From an uncultured Bacilli bacterium (lineage in GTDB: Bacteria > Bacillota_I > Bacilli_A > RF39 > UBA660), in contig CAKPFG010000004.1 of NCBI GenBank assembly GCA_934153675.1, forward strand, positions 20,811-84,810: DNA of 64,000 nucleotides, given 5' to 3'. Position 1 is the stretch's first letter, and each line of letters starts with the position of its first letter. The translations under genes were made by a program, and so were the position numbers. The notes beneath the pieces were generated by a model. That model did not search any database and was not told the origin of the DNA. It saw only the letters and a program-made list of their open reading frames with translations. Below are positions 36,191-45,346 of the stretch, piece by piece.

Positions 36191-37396
36191 ATGGGTTTAA
36201 TAAAAGCCGCTATTAGTGCTGCTTCTAGCACGTTAAAAGATCAATGGTTAGATTATATTTATTGTGATCGCATGGATGATAATGTTTTAATGCGTAAAGG
36301 TGAGGTTAAAAAAGGAGGCTCTAATACTAAGGGTACTGAAAATATTATTACTAATGGTAGTAAAATAGTTGTAAGTGAAGATCAGTGTTTATTAGTAGTA
36401 GTTGATGGTAAAATAGTTGATTTCACTACTGAAGCAGGTAGTTATACCTTTGATAAGGGAACAGAACCTTCAATGTTTTATGGAGGATTTGGAAAAGGAT
36501 TAATTGATAGTTTTAAAACTTTTGGTAAGCGCTTTGTTTATGGAGGCGTAGTACCAGCAGATGGTCGAGCATATTTTATTAACACACGTTATATAAAGGG
36601 AAATAAATTTGGAACATCAACTCCTATTCCTTTTAGAGATAGTGAATTTGGGTTTACTGTGGATATTAGATGTTACGGTGAATATGTATTTCAAGTAACT
36701 GATCCAATTAAGTTTTTTCATACTTATGGTGGAAATATTGAAGGTGATTATGTTATAGATCAACAATTCCAAGATACTTTTTTAGCCGATTTTCTTCAAG
36801 CTTTACAGCCTGCTTTAGCTAAAGTAGCAATGCAAAAGATATCATATGATATGTTACCAGGGGCTGTTAGTGAAATATCAAAAGCAGTGAGTGAAGAGTT
36901 AGATTCAACTTGGAAAGATCAAGGTATTAACGTTGTTCGTGTATCTATCGCTAGTGCATCGCCAACAGATGAAAGTGCAACAGTAATAAAAAGTGCACAG
37001 GGTGATAGATTGTATGCTATGAATCCTGCTATGCAGGCATCTCGTGCTAATGCAGCTGCAAGTGAAGCTATAAAAGATGCAGCAAATAATGCAAATGGTG
37101 CTATTAATGGTTTTATGGGCGTTGGAATGATTAATCAGGGAGGTGCTATGTTTGGTGCTAATATATCTAATCAAGCCCAGGCTATGAATTCTATGAGTAG
37201 TATGAATACACCAGGATCAGTTACAAATAATCAAGTAAATACTAATAAATGTCCAAATTGTGGTAGTGAGGTAACTGGTAAGTTTTGTTCTGAATGTGGT
37301 AGTAAGATTGATGTTAAAAAATATTGTCCAAATTGTGGTAAAGAAGTAGCTAGTGATTCAAAGTTTTGTATGGAATGTGGAAATAAATTAGTATAA
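36191..37396 (+). CDS. SPFH-domain protein with two C-terminal zinc ribbons (YdjI-like)
   Basis: 401 residues. The N-terminal two thirds match the YdjI/virion-core-protein-like SPFH family: DQWLDYIYCD, MRKGEV, EDQCLLVVVDGKIVD, VPADGRAYFINTRY. A Met/Ala/Asn-rich linker (about 285-350) leads to two zinc ribbons, CPNC ... CSEC and CPNC ... CMEC. Bacterial relatives are implicated in membrane-domain organisation and envelope stress. Zinc-ribbon-tailed forms are common in Firmicutes. It lacks a clear membrane helix. An AGAGAGG-like ribosome site precedes it and a hairpin terminator follows. Confidence 0.85.
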   Translation: MGLIKAAISAASSTLKDQWLDYIYCDRMDDNVLMRKGEVKKGGSNTKGTENIITNGSKIVVSEDQCLLVVVDGKIVDFTTEAGSYTFDKGTEPSMFYGGFGKGLIDSFKTFGKRFVYGGVVPADGRAYFINTRYIKGNKFGTSTPIPFRDSEFGFTVDIRCYGEYVFQVTDPIKFFHTYGGNIEGDYVIDQQFQDTFLADFLQALQPALAKVAMQKISYDMLPGAVSEISKAVSEELDSTWKDQGINVVRVSIASASPTDESATVIKSAQGDRLYAMNPAMQASRANAAASEAIKDAANNANGAINGFMGVGMINQGGAMFGANISNQAQAMNSMSSMNTPGSVTNNQVNTNKCPNCGSEVTGKFCSECGSKIDVKKYCPNCGKEVASDSKFCMECGNKLV

Positions 37397-37401
37397 CAAT
37401 A

Positions 37402-37436
37402 AAAAATGTTATCATACTTTTGATAACTTTTTTATT
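37402..37436 (+). terminator. Rho-independent terminator
   Basis: GTTATCA / TGATAAC with a 6-base loop, preceded by A and followed by T runs. Confidence 0.75.
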
Positions 37437-37622
37437 TCATATTTGTTGTTTAAAATTATAAAAAATTATGTAATAATTATTTTAATAGTAGGAATGTGTA
37501 TTACGAAAATTTACATTTATTTAATAAATATGCAAAAATAATGCATATTTTTTTATCTTTTGGTAAAATAAAAAAGGATTTTTTGAATTTTTGTCGTATA
37601 TTAATATTAGGGAGTGGTATTT

Positions 37623-39335
37623 ATGGATAATGTTATCAATGAGATACGTAAAAATGTAAATATTGTTGATATTATATCTGGTTATTTGCCACTTACTAGA
37701 AGAGGAAAAAATTATTTTGGAGTTTGCCCTTTTCATGATGATCATTCACCTAGTATGAGTGTATCTGAGGAAAAGCAAATATATACTTGTTTTTCATGTG
37801 GCGCTACTGGGAATGTTTTTAAGTTTATATCTGATTATGAAAATATTAGCTTTTTAGAGGCTGTTAAGAAATGTTCTTTGTTATGTGGTATTGATTTTAA
37901 TTATGGTAAGAAACCTGCAAAGCGTAATAAATTGTATGATATATATAGTTTTGCTTCGTTAGTATATCAAAATAATTTATATAGCTTAAAAGGACAAGAG
38001 GCAAGAAATTATCTGGCATCACGTAAACTTTCTAATGATATTATTAAGGAATTTGAGATTGGTCTTTCTTTAAATGAGCCTGATTTATTAACGAAGGCTT
38101 TATTAAATAAGTATGATGATAAGATTCTTCTTAAAAGTGGTCTTGTGAATGAGGGCGAGTATAATTTATATGATATATATAGAAATAGAATTATGTTTCC
38201 TTTATATGATTTATCCGGTAATATAGTGGGATATAATGGTCGAATTTATAATTCAAAAAGTGATAGTAAATATATAAATTCTAAAGAAACTGATATTTTT
38301 AAAAAGGGAGAATTACTTTTTAATTATCATCGTGCAAAGTTAAATACAAGAGATTATGGCTTTGTTATTATTGTTGAGGGTCAAATTGATTGTATGAGAG
38401 TATATCAATCTGGGTATAAGAACGTTGTTGCTTCTTTGGGGACGGCTATTACTAAGACACATGCTATGTTATTAAGAAAATTATCTAGTAATATTATTTT
38501 ATGTTTTGATGGTGATAAGGCTGGAGAGAAAGCAACTGATTCTGCTATTAATGAGTTAGAAAAACTTGGCCTTTCGCCTAATGTAGTTAGACTTGAGGAT
38601 AATTTAGACCCTGATGAGTATATTTTAAGGTATGGTAAGGATCAATTTAAAAGTAAAATTGAAAATTCTTATTCATTACTTGATTATAAAGAGATGCTCT
38701 TAAAAAAAGATGTTGATCTAAAAGATCCTGTTAAACTTTCTAATTATGTTAATCTTATGATTGCTGAAATTAGTAAAATAGAAGATGATGTATTAAAAGA
38801 AATTAGTGTCAATAAATTGGCACAAGAAACAAGTCTTTCGCCTAGCTTTATTAAATCAAAATTGGACAAGCCTAAAAATAAAATAAAAATAGTGAAACCG
38901 GTTAAAATAAAGTATAGCAAGTATGAAAAATCGGAGCAAGCTTTACTTTTTTATATGTTAAGAAGTAAAGATGTGATTTTAATGTATGAAAAAAAAATTA
39001 CTCACATGCCTACTTTTAAATATCGTAAACTTGCTTTTAAGATTGATTGTTTTTATAAGGAAAATAATTATATAGATATAGCAGATTTTTTAACGTTTAT
39101 TGCAGATGATAATGAAGATGTGAATACTGTTGGGGAAATTTTAAGTTTAAATTTAAGAGATGATTATGAAAATGATCAAATTTTAGATTATTTAAATAAT
39201 ATTAAAAGTTATAATGATAGGAGTTTATCTAATAAGTATAAAAAAGAGCTACAAAATGAAAAAAGTTTAGAAAAACAAATAGAATTAGCTAAAAGAGCTT
39301 TAGCTTATAAGATTGGGAGTGAAGAAGATGAATGA
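37623..39335 (+). CDS. dnaG: DNA primase
   Basis: 570 residues from the ATG at 37623, with GGGAGTGG upstream. The N-terminal zinc domain has CPFHDDHSPS and CFSCGATG (Cys, His, Cys, Cys). The Toprim core has VEGQIDCMR and CFDGDKAG (acidic metal residues). The C-terminal helicase-binding region is present. It makes RNA primers for replication. It opens a dnaG-rpoD-trmK operon (the classic macromolecular synthesis arrangement without rpsU) and overlaps rpoD by 8 bases. Confidence 0.95.
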   Translation: MDNVINEIRKNVNIVDIISGYLPLTRRGKNYFGVCPFHDDHSPSMSVSEEKQIYTCFSCGATGNVFKFISDYENISFLEAVKKCSLLCGIDFNYGKKPAKRNKLYDIYSFASLVYQNNLYSLKGQEARNYLASRKLSNDIIKEFEIGLSLNEPDLLTKALLNKYDDKILLKSGLVNEGEYNLYDIYRNRIMFPLYDLSGNIVGYNGRIYNSKSDSKYINSKETDIFKKGELLFNYHRAKLNTRDYGFVIIVEGQIDCMRVYQSGYKNVVASLGTAITKTHAMLLRKLSSNIILCFDGDKAGEKATDSAINELEKLGLSPNVVRLEDNLDPDEYILRYGKDQFKSKIENSYSLLDYKEMLLKKDVDLKDPVKLSNYVNLMIAEISKIEDDVLKEISVNKLAQETSLSPSFIKSKLDKPKNKIKIVKPVKIKYSKYEKSEQALLFYMLRSKDVILMYEKKITHMPTFKYRKLAFKIDCFYKENNYIDIADFLTFIADDNEDVNTVGEILSLNLRDDYENDQILDYLNNIKSYNDRSLSNKYKKELQNEKSLEKQIELAKRALAYKIGSEEDE

Positions 39336-40407
39336 AATTAAAACGTTTAATGAGAGAAAAGAAGAATTAGTTAAAAAAGGTAAAGAAATAGGTTTTATTA
39401 CTTATGAACAATTAGCGGATGCTTTAAAGGGACTTGATCTTGATGTTGATAGTTTAGATGATTTATATAATGTACTTACTCAAAATGGTATTGATATAGT
39501 TTCGGAAAATGAAGATGATGATGCAAATGAAAGTGATAAATTACTTCTTTCGGATAATGAACTTACTAAGGATTTAAATATTAATGATCCTGTTAGAATG
39601 TATTTGAAAGAAATTGGTCAAATAAAATTGTTATCACTTGATGAGGAACTTGATCTTGCTGATCGTATTGAACAGGGTGATACAGAGGCTAAAAATATTT
39701 TAGCTGAAGCTAATCTTCGTTTAGTTGTTAGTATTGCTAAAAGATATGTGGGAAGAGGTATGTTATTTCTTGATTTGATACAAGAGGGAAATATTGGTCT
39801 TATGAAGGCAGTGGATAAGTTTGATGTATCTAAGGGTTATAAATTTTCAACTTATGCCACTTGGTGGATTAGACAAGCTATAACACGTGCAATAGCTGAT
39901 CAGGCTCGTACTATTCGTGTGCCAGTTCATATGGTTGAAACAATTAATAAGTTAGCTAGGATTCAAAGACAATTGACTCTTGAATTGAATCGTGAACCTA
40001 GTGAAGATGAAATTGCTAAAAAAATGGGTACTAGTGTTGAGAAGGTTCGTGAAATATATAAAATTAGTCAGGATCCAGTTAGCTTAGAAACACCAATTGG
40101 TGAGGAAGATGATTCACATCTTGGAGATTTTATTAAGGATGAACATAATATGTCTCCAGAAGAATTTGCCACTAACGAAATGCTTAAAGATGAAATTAGT
40201 GAAGTATTACTTACATTAACTGAAAGAGAAGAAAAAGTAATTAGGCTTCGTTTTGGTCTTGAGGATGGTAAACCTAGAACTTTGGAAGAAGTAGGTCAAA
40301 TGTTTGGTGTTACTCGTGAACGTATAAGACAAATAGAGGCTAAAGCCTTACGTAAACTTCGTCATCCTTCCCGTAGCCGCAAATTACGAGATTATATGGA
40401 GGAGTAA
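39328..40407 (+). CDS. rpoD: Primary sigma factor RpoD/SigA
   Basis: 359 residues from ATG 39328 (GGGAG upstream). Region 1.1-like N-terminus, then region 1.2 (DPVRMYLKEIGQI). Region 2 has LRLVVSIAKRYVGRGM, LIQEGNIGLMKAVDKFD and FSTYATWWIRQAITRAI. Regions 3 and 4 end in TRERIRQIEAKALRKLRHP. The length is close to Bacillus SigA (371). It directs transcription from the TTGACA/TATAAT-type promoters seen throughout the window. Confidence 0.97.
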   Translation: MNEIKTFNERKEELVKKGKEIGFITYEQLADALKGLDLDVDSLDDLYNVLTQNGIDIVSENEDDDANESDKLLLSDNELTKDLNINDPVRMYLKEIGQIKLLSLDEELDLADRIEQGDTEAKNILAEANLRLVVSIAKRYVGRGMLFLDLIQEGNIGLMKAVDKFDVSKGYKFSTYATWWIRQAITRAIADQARTIRVPVHMVETINKLARIQRQLTLELNREPSEDEIAKKMGTSVEKVREIYKISQDPVSLETPIGEEDDSHLGDFIKDEHNMSPEEFATNEMLKDEISEVLLTLTEREEKVIRLRFGLEDGKPRTLEEVGQMFGVTRERIRQIEAKALRKLRHPSRSRKLRDYMEE

Positions 40408-41021
40408 TGTTAAAAAAACGCCTTTTAACTATTGCATCTTTGGTTAGTACCAAAAGTGTTGTTGATGTTGGTTGCGATCATGGGTATCTTGATATATATT
40501 TAACAAAGAAAAATATTCATTGTACTGCTACTGACATAAGTGAAAAATCGCTAAAAAAAGCTATAGATAATTTTAAAAAATATAATTTAAAAATAGATAC
40601 AATACTTACTGATGGTCTTAATAATGTTTCGATAAAAAAAGAAGATACAATAATAATATCTGGTATGGGCTGTGATACTATTATTAAAATATTAAATAAA
40701 AAAATGAATAATGATCTTATTATTTCTTCTAATAACAATACTGAAAAATTAAGAAGATATATAGTGAATTTAGGATATATTATTGCAGTTGAAAAGTTTG
40801 TTTTAGAAAATAATAAGGGATATGTTATTATTAAATTTGTTAAGGGGAATAAAAAATATACTGATTTAGATTATATAATAGGTCCAGTTATTGATGATAA
40901 GGTTTATTTTAATTATTTACTTTCTAAATATGAAAAAATTTTTAAAAAAATACCTAATTTTTATTTAAATAAAAGAAATTATTATAAAATGCTAATTAAA
41001 GAATTAAAAAAGAGAATCTAA
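40407..41021 (+). CDS. trmK: tRNA (adenine(22)-N1)-methyltransferase TrmK
   Basis: 204 residues of the TrmK (YqfN) family. Motif I is VDVGCDHGYLDIYL, followed by TDISEKSLKKA, and TIIISGMGCDTIIKIL is the substrate/catalytic region. It makes m1A22 in tRNA. Its start codon overlaps the rpoD stop, and yqfQ lies convergent downstream, as in the Bacillus neighbourhood. The companion NIF3-like yqfO is absent. Confidence 0.92.
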   Translation: MLKKRLLTIASLVSTKSVVDVGCDHGYLDIYLTKKNIHCTATDISEKSLKKAIDNFKKYNLKIDTILTDGLNNVSIKKEDTIIISGMGCDTIIKILNKKMNNDLIISSNNNTEKLRRYIVNLGYIIAVEKFVLENNKGYVIIKFVKGNKKYTDLDYIIGPVIDDKVYFNYLLSKYEKIFKKIPNFYLNKRNYYKMLIKELKKRI

Positions 41022-41033
41022 CGATTCTTTTTT
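41008..41033. terminator. Terminator between trmK and yqfQ
   Basis: AGAGAATC pairs with GATTCTTT (one G-U) across a TAAC loop, then a T run. It lies at the convergent ends of both genes. Confidence 0.7.
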
Positions 41034-41412
41034 AAATGAAAAATGTTGGTCCTATATTATCGTAGTTATTTACTGATTCTTTTAAATTAGTATTATTATT
41101 TTCGCTATTTGTATTAATGGCTGTATTTACTTTATTGTTTGTATTATTGTTTACAAATCTATGTTTTTTGGGTTTATTATCGCTTTTTTTGAATTCATTC
41201 ATTATTTTAAACATTGTTTTAGCATTATTCATCATTGGTTGTACCTGTTTTACAAGGGGTATTGCCTGATTAGCAACTCCCAAAACTTTTTGTGTACCGG
41301 ATAAAATAGAAGAAAATGATAATCCACTTCCTTTAAAAATTCTAGATAATAAACCTATTTTAGGTGTATTTACTGTTGGCATGGTATAAAAATAAGGATT
41401 ATAGTAATTCAT
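41032..41412 (-). CDS. yqfQ: YqfQ/VrrA-like spore protein
   Basis: 126 residues. It has the family centre SILSGTQKVLGVANQAIPLVKQVQPMM (residues about 36-61, given here as a position guide), a helix NAKTMFKIMNEF and a low-complexity Asn/Thr-rich tail (about 85-120). YqfQ is expressed late in Bacillus sporulation and lies near trmK there as well. GGAGGG precedes the ATG on the minus strand. The exact role is unknown. Confidence 0.7.
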   Translation of the reverse strand: MNYYNPYFYTMPTVNTPKIGLLSRIFKGSGLSFSSILSGTQKVLGVANQAIPLVKQVQPMMNNAKTMFKIMNEFKKSDNKPKKHRFVNNNTNNKVNTAINTNSENNNTNLKESVNNYDNIGPTFFI

Positions 41413-41514
41413 AAAACCCTCCTATACTTCTAAAATATTATATGTTTTTAAGTGAAAAAAGTTTAACAAATTATTAAATTATGATATAATTTATGTTATA
41501 GGGTAGGTGTTTTT

Positions 41515-42918
41515 ATGAATAATAAAAAAAATAACACTAAAAATAGTTTAATAACGAAAATTTTTAAGGTTTTAAATATGCCAATAGGAAAGAACAATAA
41601 GAAGAAAAATGATATCGTTCTTAATGATTATGAAAAAGTTGTTTTGAATGGTGATGAAACTGTAGATGATTTAAAACAGTATCAGAATAAAAAGGTGGCC
41701 TTTAAGTATGTCGCAAAAACAAAAAAAGGTAAAAAGGTAACTGGTTATTTTTATTCTTATACTAAAAATGATGTTATTTATTTTTTAGAAAGTGAAGATT
41801 TAGAAGTTGTTAGTGTAAAAACAAATAAAGTTATTCAATTTTTAAATAAGAACATAAAAAAGAGTAAGAAAATCAAAACAAGGGTTTTAGTTTTTATGTT
41901 AACTGAGATGTCTACATATTTAAAAAGTGGTATTCCTCTTTCTGAGACTATTGGTATTATGATTAAAGAGGCTAAGAATAAAACCTATAAAAATATTCTA
42001 AGAGAAATGCGTTATGATTTGAATAGTGGCGATAGTTTAAGTATGGCTATGTTAAAAAGGGGTAATGCTTTTCCACCTATTTTAATAAATATGATTAAAA
42101 CTGCAGAAATGACAGGTGGTATAACTGAATCATTAGATGATATGGCATTGTATTTTGGGGAAATAGATGAAACTAAAAGACAAATGGTAAGTATTTTAAC
42201 ATATCCTACAATAGTTTTTGCATTTACTATTGCTGTTGTTATGTTTATTATGATTTATGTAATTCCTAAGTTTGTTGAAATATATTCAACAATGGATGCT
42301 ACTAAAATACCAGACTTTACTAAATTTGTCATAGGAGTAAGTAAATTTTTACAAAACAATTTACTATATATTTTATTTGTAATAATTGTCATATTATCAT
42401 TATTTTTAATTTTATATAGAAAAGTAAAGTGGTTTAGAAATGCTTTTCAAAAATTAGGAATGCGTCTTCCTTTTATTGGTGATATTATGATATATAATGA
42501 AGTTACAATTTTTTCAAAGACATTTTCAACTTTATTAAGACATGATGTATATATAACGGAATCTATGAAAATATTAAATCAATTAACTAACAATGAGATA
42601 TATCATGATATGATTAATCAAACAATCGAAAATATAAAAAGAGGGGAAAAAATTTCCCTTGCCTTTAAAGATCATTGGGCATTTCCGATACCTGCTTATG
42701 AAATGATTGTTACAGGAGAAAAAACTGGTAAGTTAGCTGATATGATGGAACAGGTAAGCAATTATTATCAAAGTTTACATAAAAGTTCTATAATGCGTTT
42801 AAAATCATTAATTGAACCTTTTGTTATAATATTACTAGCTTTTCTTGTAGGTTCTATTATATTAGCTGTTGTAATACCTATGTTTAGTATGTATGAATCA
42901 GTTCAAAATTTAGGGTGA
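41515..42918 (+). CDS. pilC: Type IV pilus / type II secretion inner-membrane platform protein (PilC/GspF)
   Basis: 467 residues. A basic N-terminal extension (about 1-55) is followed by the family start FKYVAKTKKGKKVTGYFYS. Two GspF repeats follow (about 120-245 and 320-445), each with FTEMSTYLKSGIPLSE-type and GEKTGKLADMM motifs and three membrane helices overall. It would anchor pilus or pseudopilus assembly. A prepilin peptidase gene follows 4 bases later. No assembly ATPase or pilin gene is in the window, so the rest of the machine must be elsewhere, if present. Confidence 0.88.
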   Translation: MNNKKNNTKNSLITKIFKVLNMPIGKNNKKKNDIVLNDYEKVVLNGDETVDDLKQYQNKKVAFKYVAKTKKGKKVTGYFYSYTKNDVIYFLESEDLEVVSVKTNKVIQFLNKNIKKSKKIKTRVLVFMLTEMSTYLKSGIPLSETIGIMIKEAKNKTYKNILREMRYDLNSGDSLSMAMLKRGNAFPPILINMIKTAEMTGGITESLDDMALYFGEIDETKRQMVSILTYPTIVFAFTIAVVMFIMIYVIPKFVEIYSTMDATKIPDFTKFVIGVSKFLQNNLLYILFVIIVILSLFLILYRKVKWFRNAFQKLGMRLPFIGDIMIYNEVTIFSKTFSTLLRHDVYITESMKILNQLTNNEIYHDMINQTIENIKRGEKISLAFKDHWAFPIPAYEMIVTGEKTGKLADMMEQVSNYYQSLHKSSIMRLKSLIEPFVIILLAFLVGSIILAVVIPMFSMYESVQNLG

Positions 42919-42922
42919 TAGT

Positions 42923-43681
42923 ATGGAAGTTTATTATGGTATTATAATATTTATTTTTGGGATAGTATTAGGATCTTTTTATACGGTAGTGGGAGAGAGA
43001 ATGCCCGATGGTAAGTCTATATTATTCCCTCCTTCAAATTGCCCAAAGTGTGGGCATTTACTTAAATTTTATGAACTTATTCCTATTTTTTCTTACATAT
43101 TTCTAAAAGGAAGATGTATTAAATGTAAAAGTAAAATTCCATTGCTTTCTACTATTATAGAGTTTATGACAGGTATTTTATTTTTTCTTGCTTATTTAAA
43201 ATTTGGTATTAGTATAAAATTTTTTATTGCCCTTATATTTATATCTATGTTAATGATTGTAATAGTTAGTGATATTAGATATATGGTAATAATAGATGAA
43301 GTATTAATAATTGGTAATATTTTAATATTTATATTATTACTTTTTGATCTTGGTATAAAGGGCTCTTTATTATCTCTTTTTTATGGCATAATTAGTTTTT
43401 CAGTGATGTTACTTATAAAAATACTTGGAGATATTATTTTTAAAAAAGAGTCAATGGGGGGTGGAGATATTAAACTAATGTTTACATTTGGTCTTGTTAT
43501 GGGAATTGTATCTTCTATAGCATCCATTTTTGTAGCGTCTTTTATTGGTTTACCTATTTCTCTTTTAATGGTAAAAAATAACTCTAGTCATGAAATACCC
43601 TTTGGACCATATTTATCAATAGCAGCTTTAATTCTTTTTTTTAGTGGCATTAATGTAATAGATTTGTTAGTTAGGGTATAA
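42923..43681 (+). CDS. pilD: Prepilin leader peptidase / N-methyltransferase
   Basis: 252 residues of the A24 family. It has a zinc-binding CPKCGHLL ... CIKCKSKIPL loop (about 33-72) and eight membrane helices. The two catalytic Asp residues are in VSDIRYM and MGGGDIKLM. It cleaves and methylates type IV pilin-like precursors. Start ATG, 3 bases after GGTGAT. It forms a two-gene unit with pilC. Confidence 0.92.
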   Translation: MEVYYGIIIFIFGIVLGSFYTVVGERMPDGKSILFPPSNCPKCGHLLKFYELIPIFSYIFLKGRCIKCKSKIPLLSTIIEFMTGILFFLAYLKFGISIKFFIALIFISMLMIVIVSDIRYMVIIDEVLIIGNILIFILLLFDLGIKGSLLSLFYGIISFSVMLLIKILGDIIFKKESMGGGDIKLMFTFGLVMGIVSSIASIFVASFIGLPISLLMVKNNSSHEIPFGPYLSIAALILFFSGINVIDLLVRV

Positions 43682-43696
43682 AATTAGAAAAATATA

Positions 43697-43725
43697 TTGA
43701 TGAATTATTTATTTTGTGTTATAAT
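43697..43725 (+). promoter_or_regulatory. Strong promoter of the 6S-like RNA
   Basis: TTGATG, 17 bases, TATAAT with an extended TG (TGTTATAAT). The predicted start is about 43732. Confidence 0.8.
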
Positions 43726-43731
43726 TTAAAT

Positions 43732-43906
43732 GCTGAAAGATGAGATAATCCTTTATGAAAAACCTACTAATCGAAATATAAGGGAATCTAATTTATATTT
43801 GGTGTAGAATACTTGAATTTATTTAAGGATCCTAAAAAGTATAATGTGATGCCCACCTGGGAGACTAGGTTTTATTCGATCAGGATATCTGTTTTTCGGC
43901 TTTTTT
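43732..43906 (+). ncRNA. ssrS: Probable 6S RNA
   Basis: There is no ORF over about 175 bases behind a strong promoter. The two ends pair into a long, interrupted rod. GCTGAAA (43732-43738) pairs with TTTCGGC before the T run. GATAATCCT pairs with AGGATATC, and AAAACCTA with TAGGTTTT further in. This leaves an unpaired AT-rich middle. A closing stem, a large central open region and about 180-base length are the hallmarks of 6S RNA, which mimics an open promoter and sequesters the SigA holoenzyme. The closing stem plus T run also serves as terminator. The family is inferred from structure, not from a database match. Confidence 0.6.
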
Positions 43907-43924
43907 GTTTGTTGGAGGTTTTAT

Positions 43925-44527
43925 ATGTTAATAAGTGATACATACGTAGTGTTTGATTTAGAAACGACTGGTCTTAAGGCTAGTGAAGGCGACTCTATTA
44001 TAGAAATAGGTGCGGTTAAAATGAAAGATGGAAAAATAATTTCTACATTTGATGAACTTATTGATCCAGAAAAAGAATTAGATGAAGAAATCATTAAAAT
44101 AACTGGTATTACAAATGAAATGGTAAAAGGGAAAGCCAAAGAAGAAGACGTTGTTAAAAGATTTATTAATTGGATAGGCGATTTACCAGTAGTTGCTCAT
44201 AACGCAAAATTTGATATGTCATTTATTAATATGGCTTTTTTAAAGTATGATTTTGGAAGATTTAAAAATACGGTTATAGATACACTTGGATTATCAAGAT
44301 ATTTAGAATCTAATGAAAGATATCATAATTTAGCTGCTTTAGTAATACGTTATAACATACCTTGGGATGAGGATAAGCATCATCGTGCTAATTATGATGC
44401 AGAAGGAACAGCTTTAATTTTTTATAAAATGTTAGAAAAGTTAAAGCTTAATAATATCAATACTATGGATGATTTAAAAAACTATAGAACTATTGTTTTA
44501 AAATATAATTATCAAAAGAAAATATAA
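43925..44527 (+). CDS. DnaQ-like 3'-5' exonuclease (DEDDh)
   Basis: 200 residues. The DEDDh exonuclease motifs are all present: FDLETTGL (Asp, Glu), HNAKFDMSF (Asp) and HHRANYDAEGTA (His, Asp). It resembles the exonuclease domain of PolC but stands alone. It could be a proofreading-like or DinG-associated nuclease. TTGGAGG lies upstream of the ATG, and a terminator overlaps the stop. Confidence 0.85.
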   Translation: MLISDTYVVFDLETTGLKASEGDSIIEIGAVKMKDGKIISTFDELIDPEKELDEEIIKITGITNEMVKGKAKEEDVVKRFINWIGDLPVVAHNAKFDMSFINMAFLKYDFGRFKNTVIDTLGLSRYLESNERYHNLAALVIRYNIPWDEDKHHRANYDAEGTALIFYKMLEKLKLNNINTMDDLKNYRTIVLKYNYQKKI

Positions 44528-44552
44528 AGCGACAAAAATTATCGCTTTTTTT
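44526..44552 (+). terminator. Rho-independent terminator of the exonuclease gene
   Basis: AAAGCGA / TCGCTTT with a 9-base loop and T run. Confidence 0.75.
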
Positions 44553-44575
44553 ATTATAATTAGATTGGTGATATT

Positions 44576-45346
44576 TTGAAATTATATTTAGATCTTATTA
44601 TGTTTATTAATTTCTTCTTAGACTTTTTACTTTTACTCGGAGTATCTATTTTACTTAAGAGAAATGCAGATTTAAAAAGAATAATAATGGCAAGTTTTGT
44701 AGGAGGAATTAGTATTTTGATATTATTTATTCCCTTATCTAATTTATTACTTTTTTTCTTTAAATTTTTAATTAGTGTTGCCATGATTTTGATTGCTTTT
44801 AATTATTCATCAATAAAATACACTTTAATAAATATTTTATATCTTTATGTTTTAAGCATTTTTTTAGGAGGTTTTTTATATTTTTTAAATGATCAATTTT
44901 GTATTCAAAGAAAGGGTTTTATATTTATTAATAATAAATTTAGCATTACCCTTTTATTAATTATTATATTAAGTCCAATAATTATATATTTGTATATAAG
45001 ACAAAGTAGAATACTAAAAAATAATTATAATAATTATTACGATGTAGTAATATATTATAATGATAATTTTATTAAAGCAAAAGGTTTTTTAGATAGTGGG
45101 AATTGTTTATCATATTTATCTAATAATGTAATATTATTAGATAAAAGAAAAATGATTTTTGATATAAAAACATACTTATTTATTCCTTATGAAACGATAT
45201 CATCAAAAGATATATTAAAAGGTTTTAAACCAGATAAAGTTATCATAAATGGAAAAGTCATTAAAAAAGTATTAGTAGGTATTAGTAATATTAATAAAGA
45301 TGGTATTGATATTTTACTTAATAATAATATAAAGGAGCTTATATGA
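44576..45346 (+). CDS. spoIIGA: Sigma-E processing peptidase SpoIIGA
   Basis: 256 residues. Five membrane helices (about 1-140) are followed by a cytoplasmic aspartic protease domain with the active Asp173 in GFLDSGNCL. SpoIIGA cleaves pro-SigE in the mother cell after a forespore signal. The start is TTG, 3 bases after GGTGAT. The gene overlaps sigE by 4 bases (ATGA), as in the spoIIG operon of Bacillus. This is direct evidence for a sporulation programme. Confidence 0.94.
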   Translation: MKLYLDLIMFINFFLDFLLLLGVSILLKRNADLKRIIMASFVGGISILILFIPLSNLLLFFFKFLISVAMILIAFNYSSIKYTLINILYLYVLSIFLGGFLYFLNDQFCIQRKGFIFINNKFSITLLLIIILSPIIIYLYIRQSRILKNNYNNYYDVVIYYNDNFIKAKGFLDSGNCLSYLSNNVILLDKRKMIFDIKTYLFIPYETISSKDILKGFKPDKVIINGKVIKKVLVGISNINKDGIDILLNNNIKELI

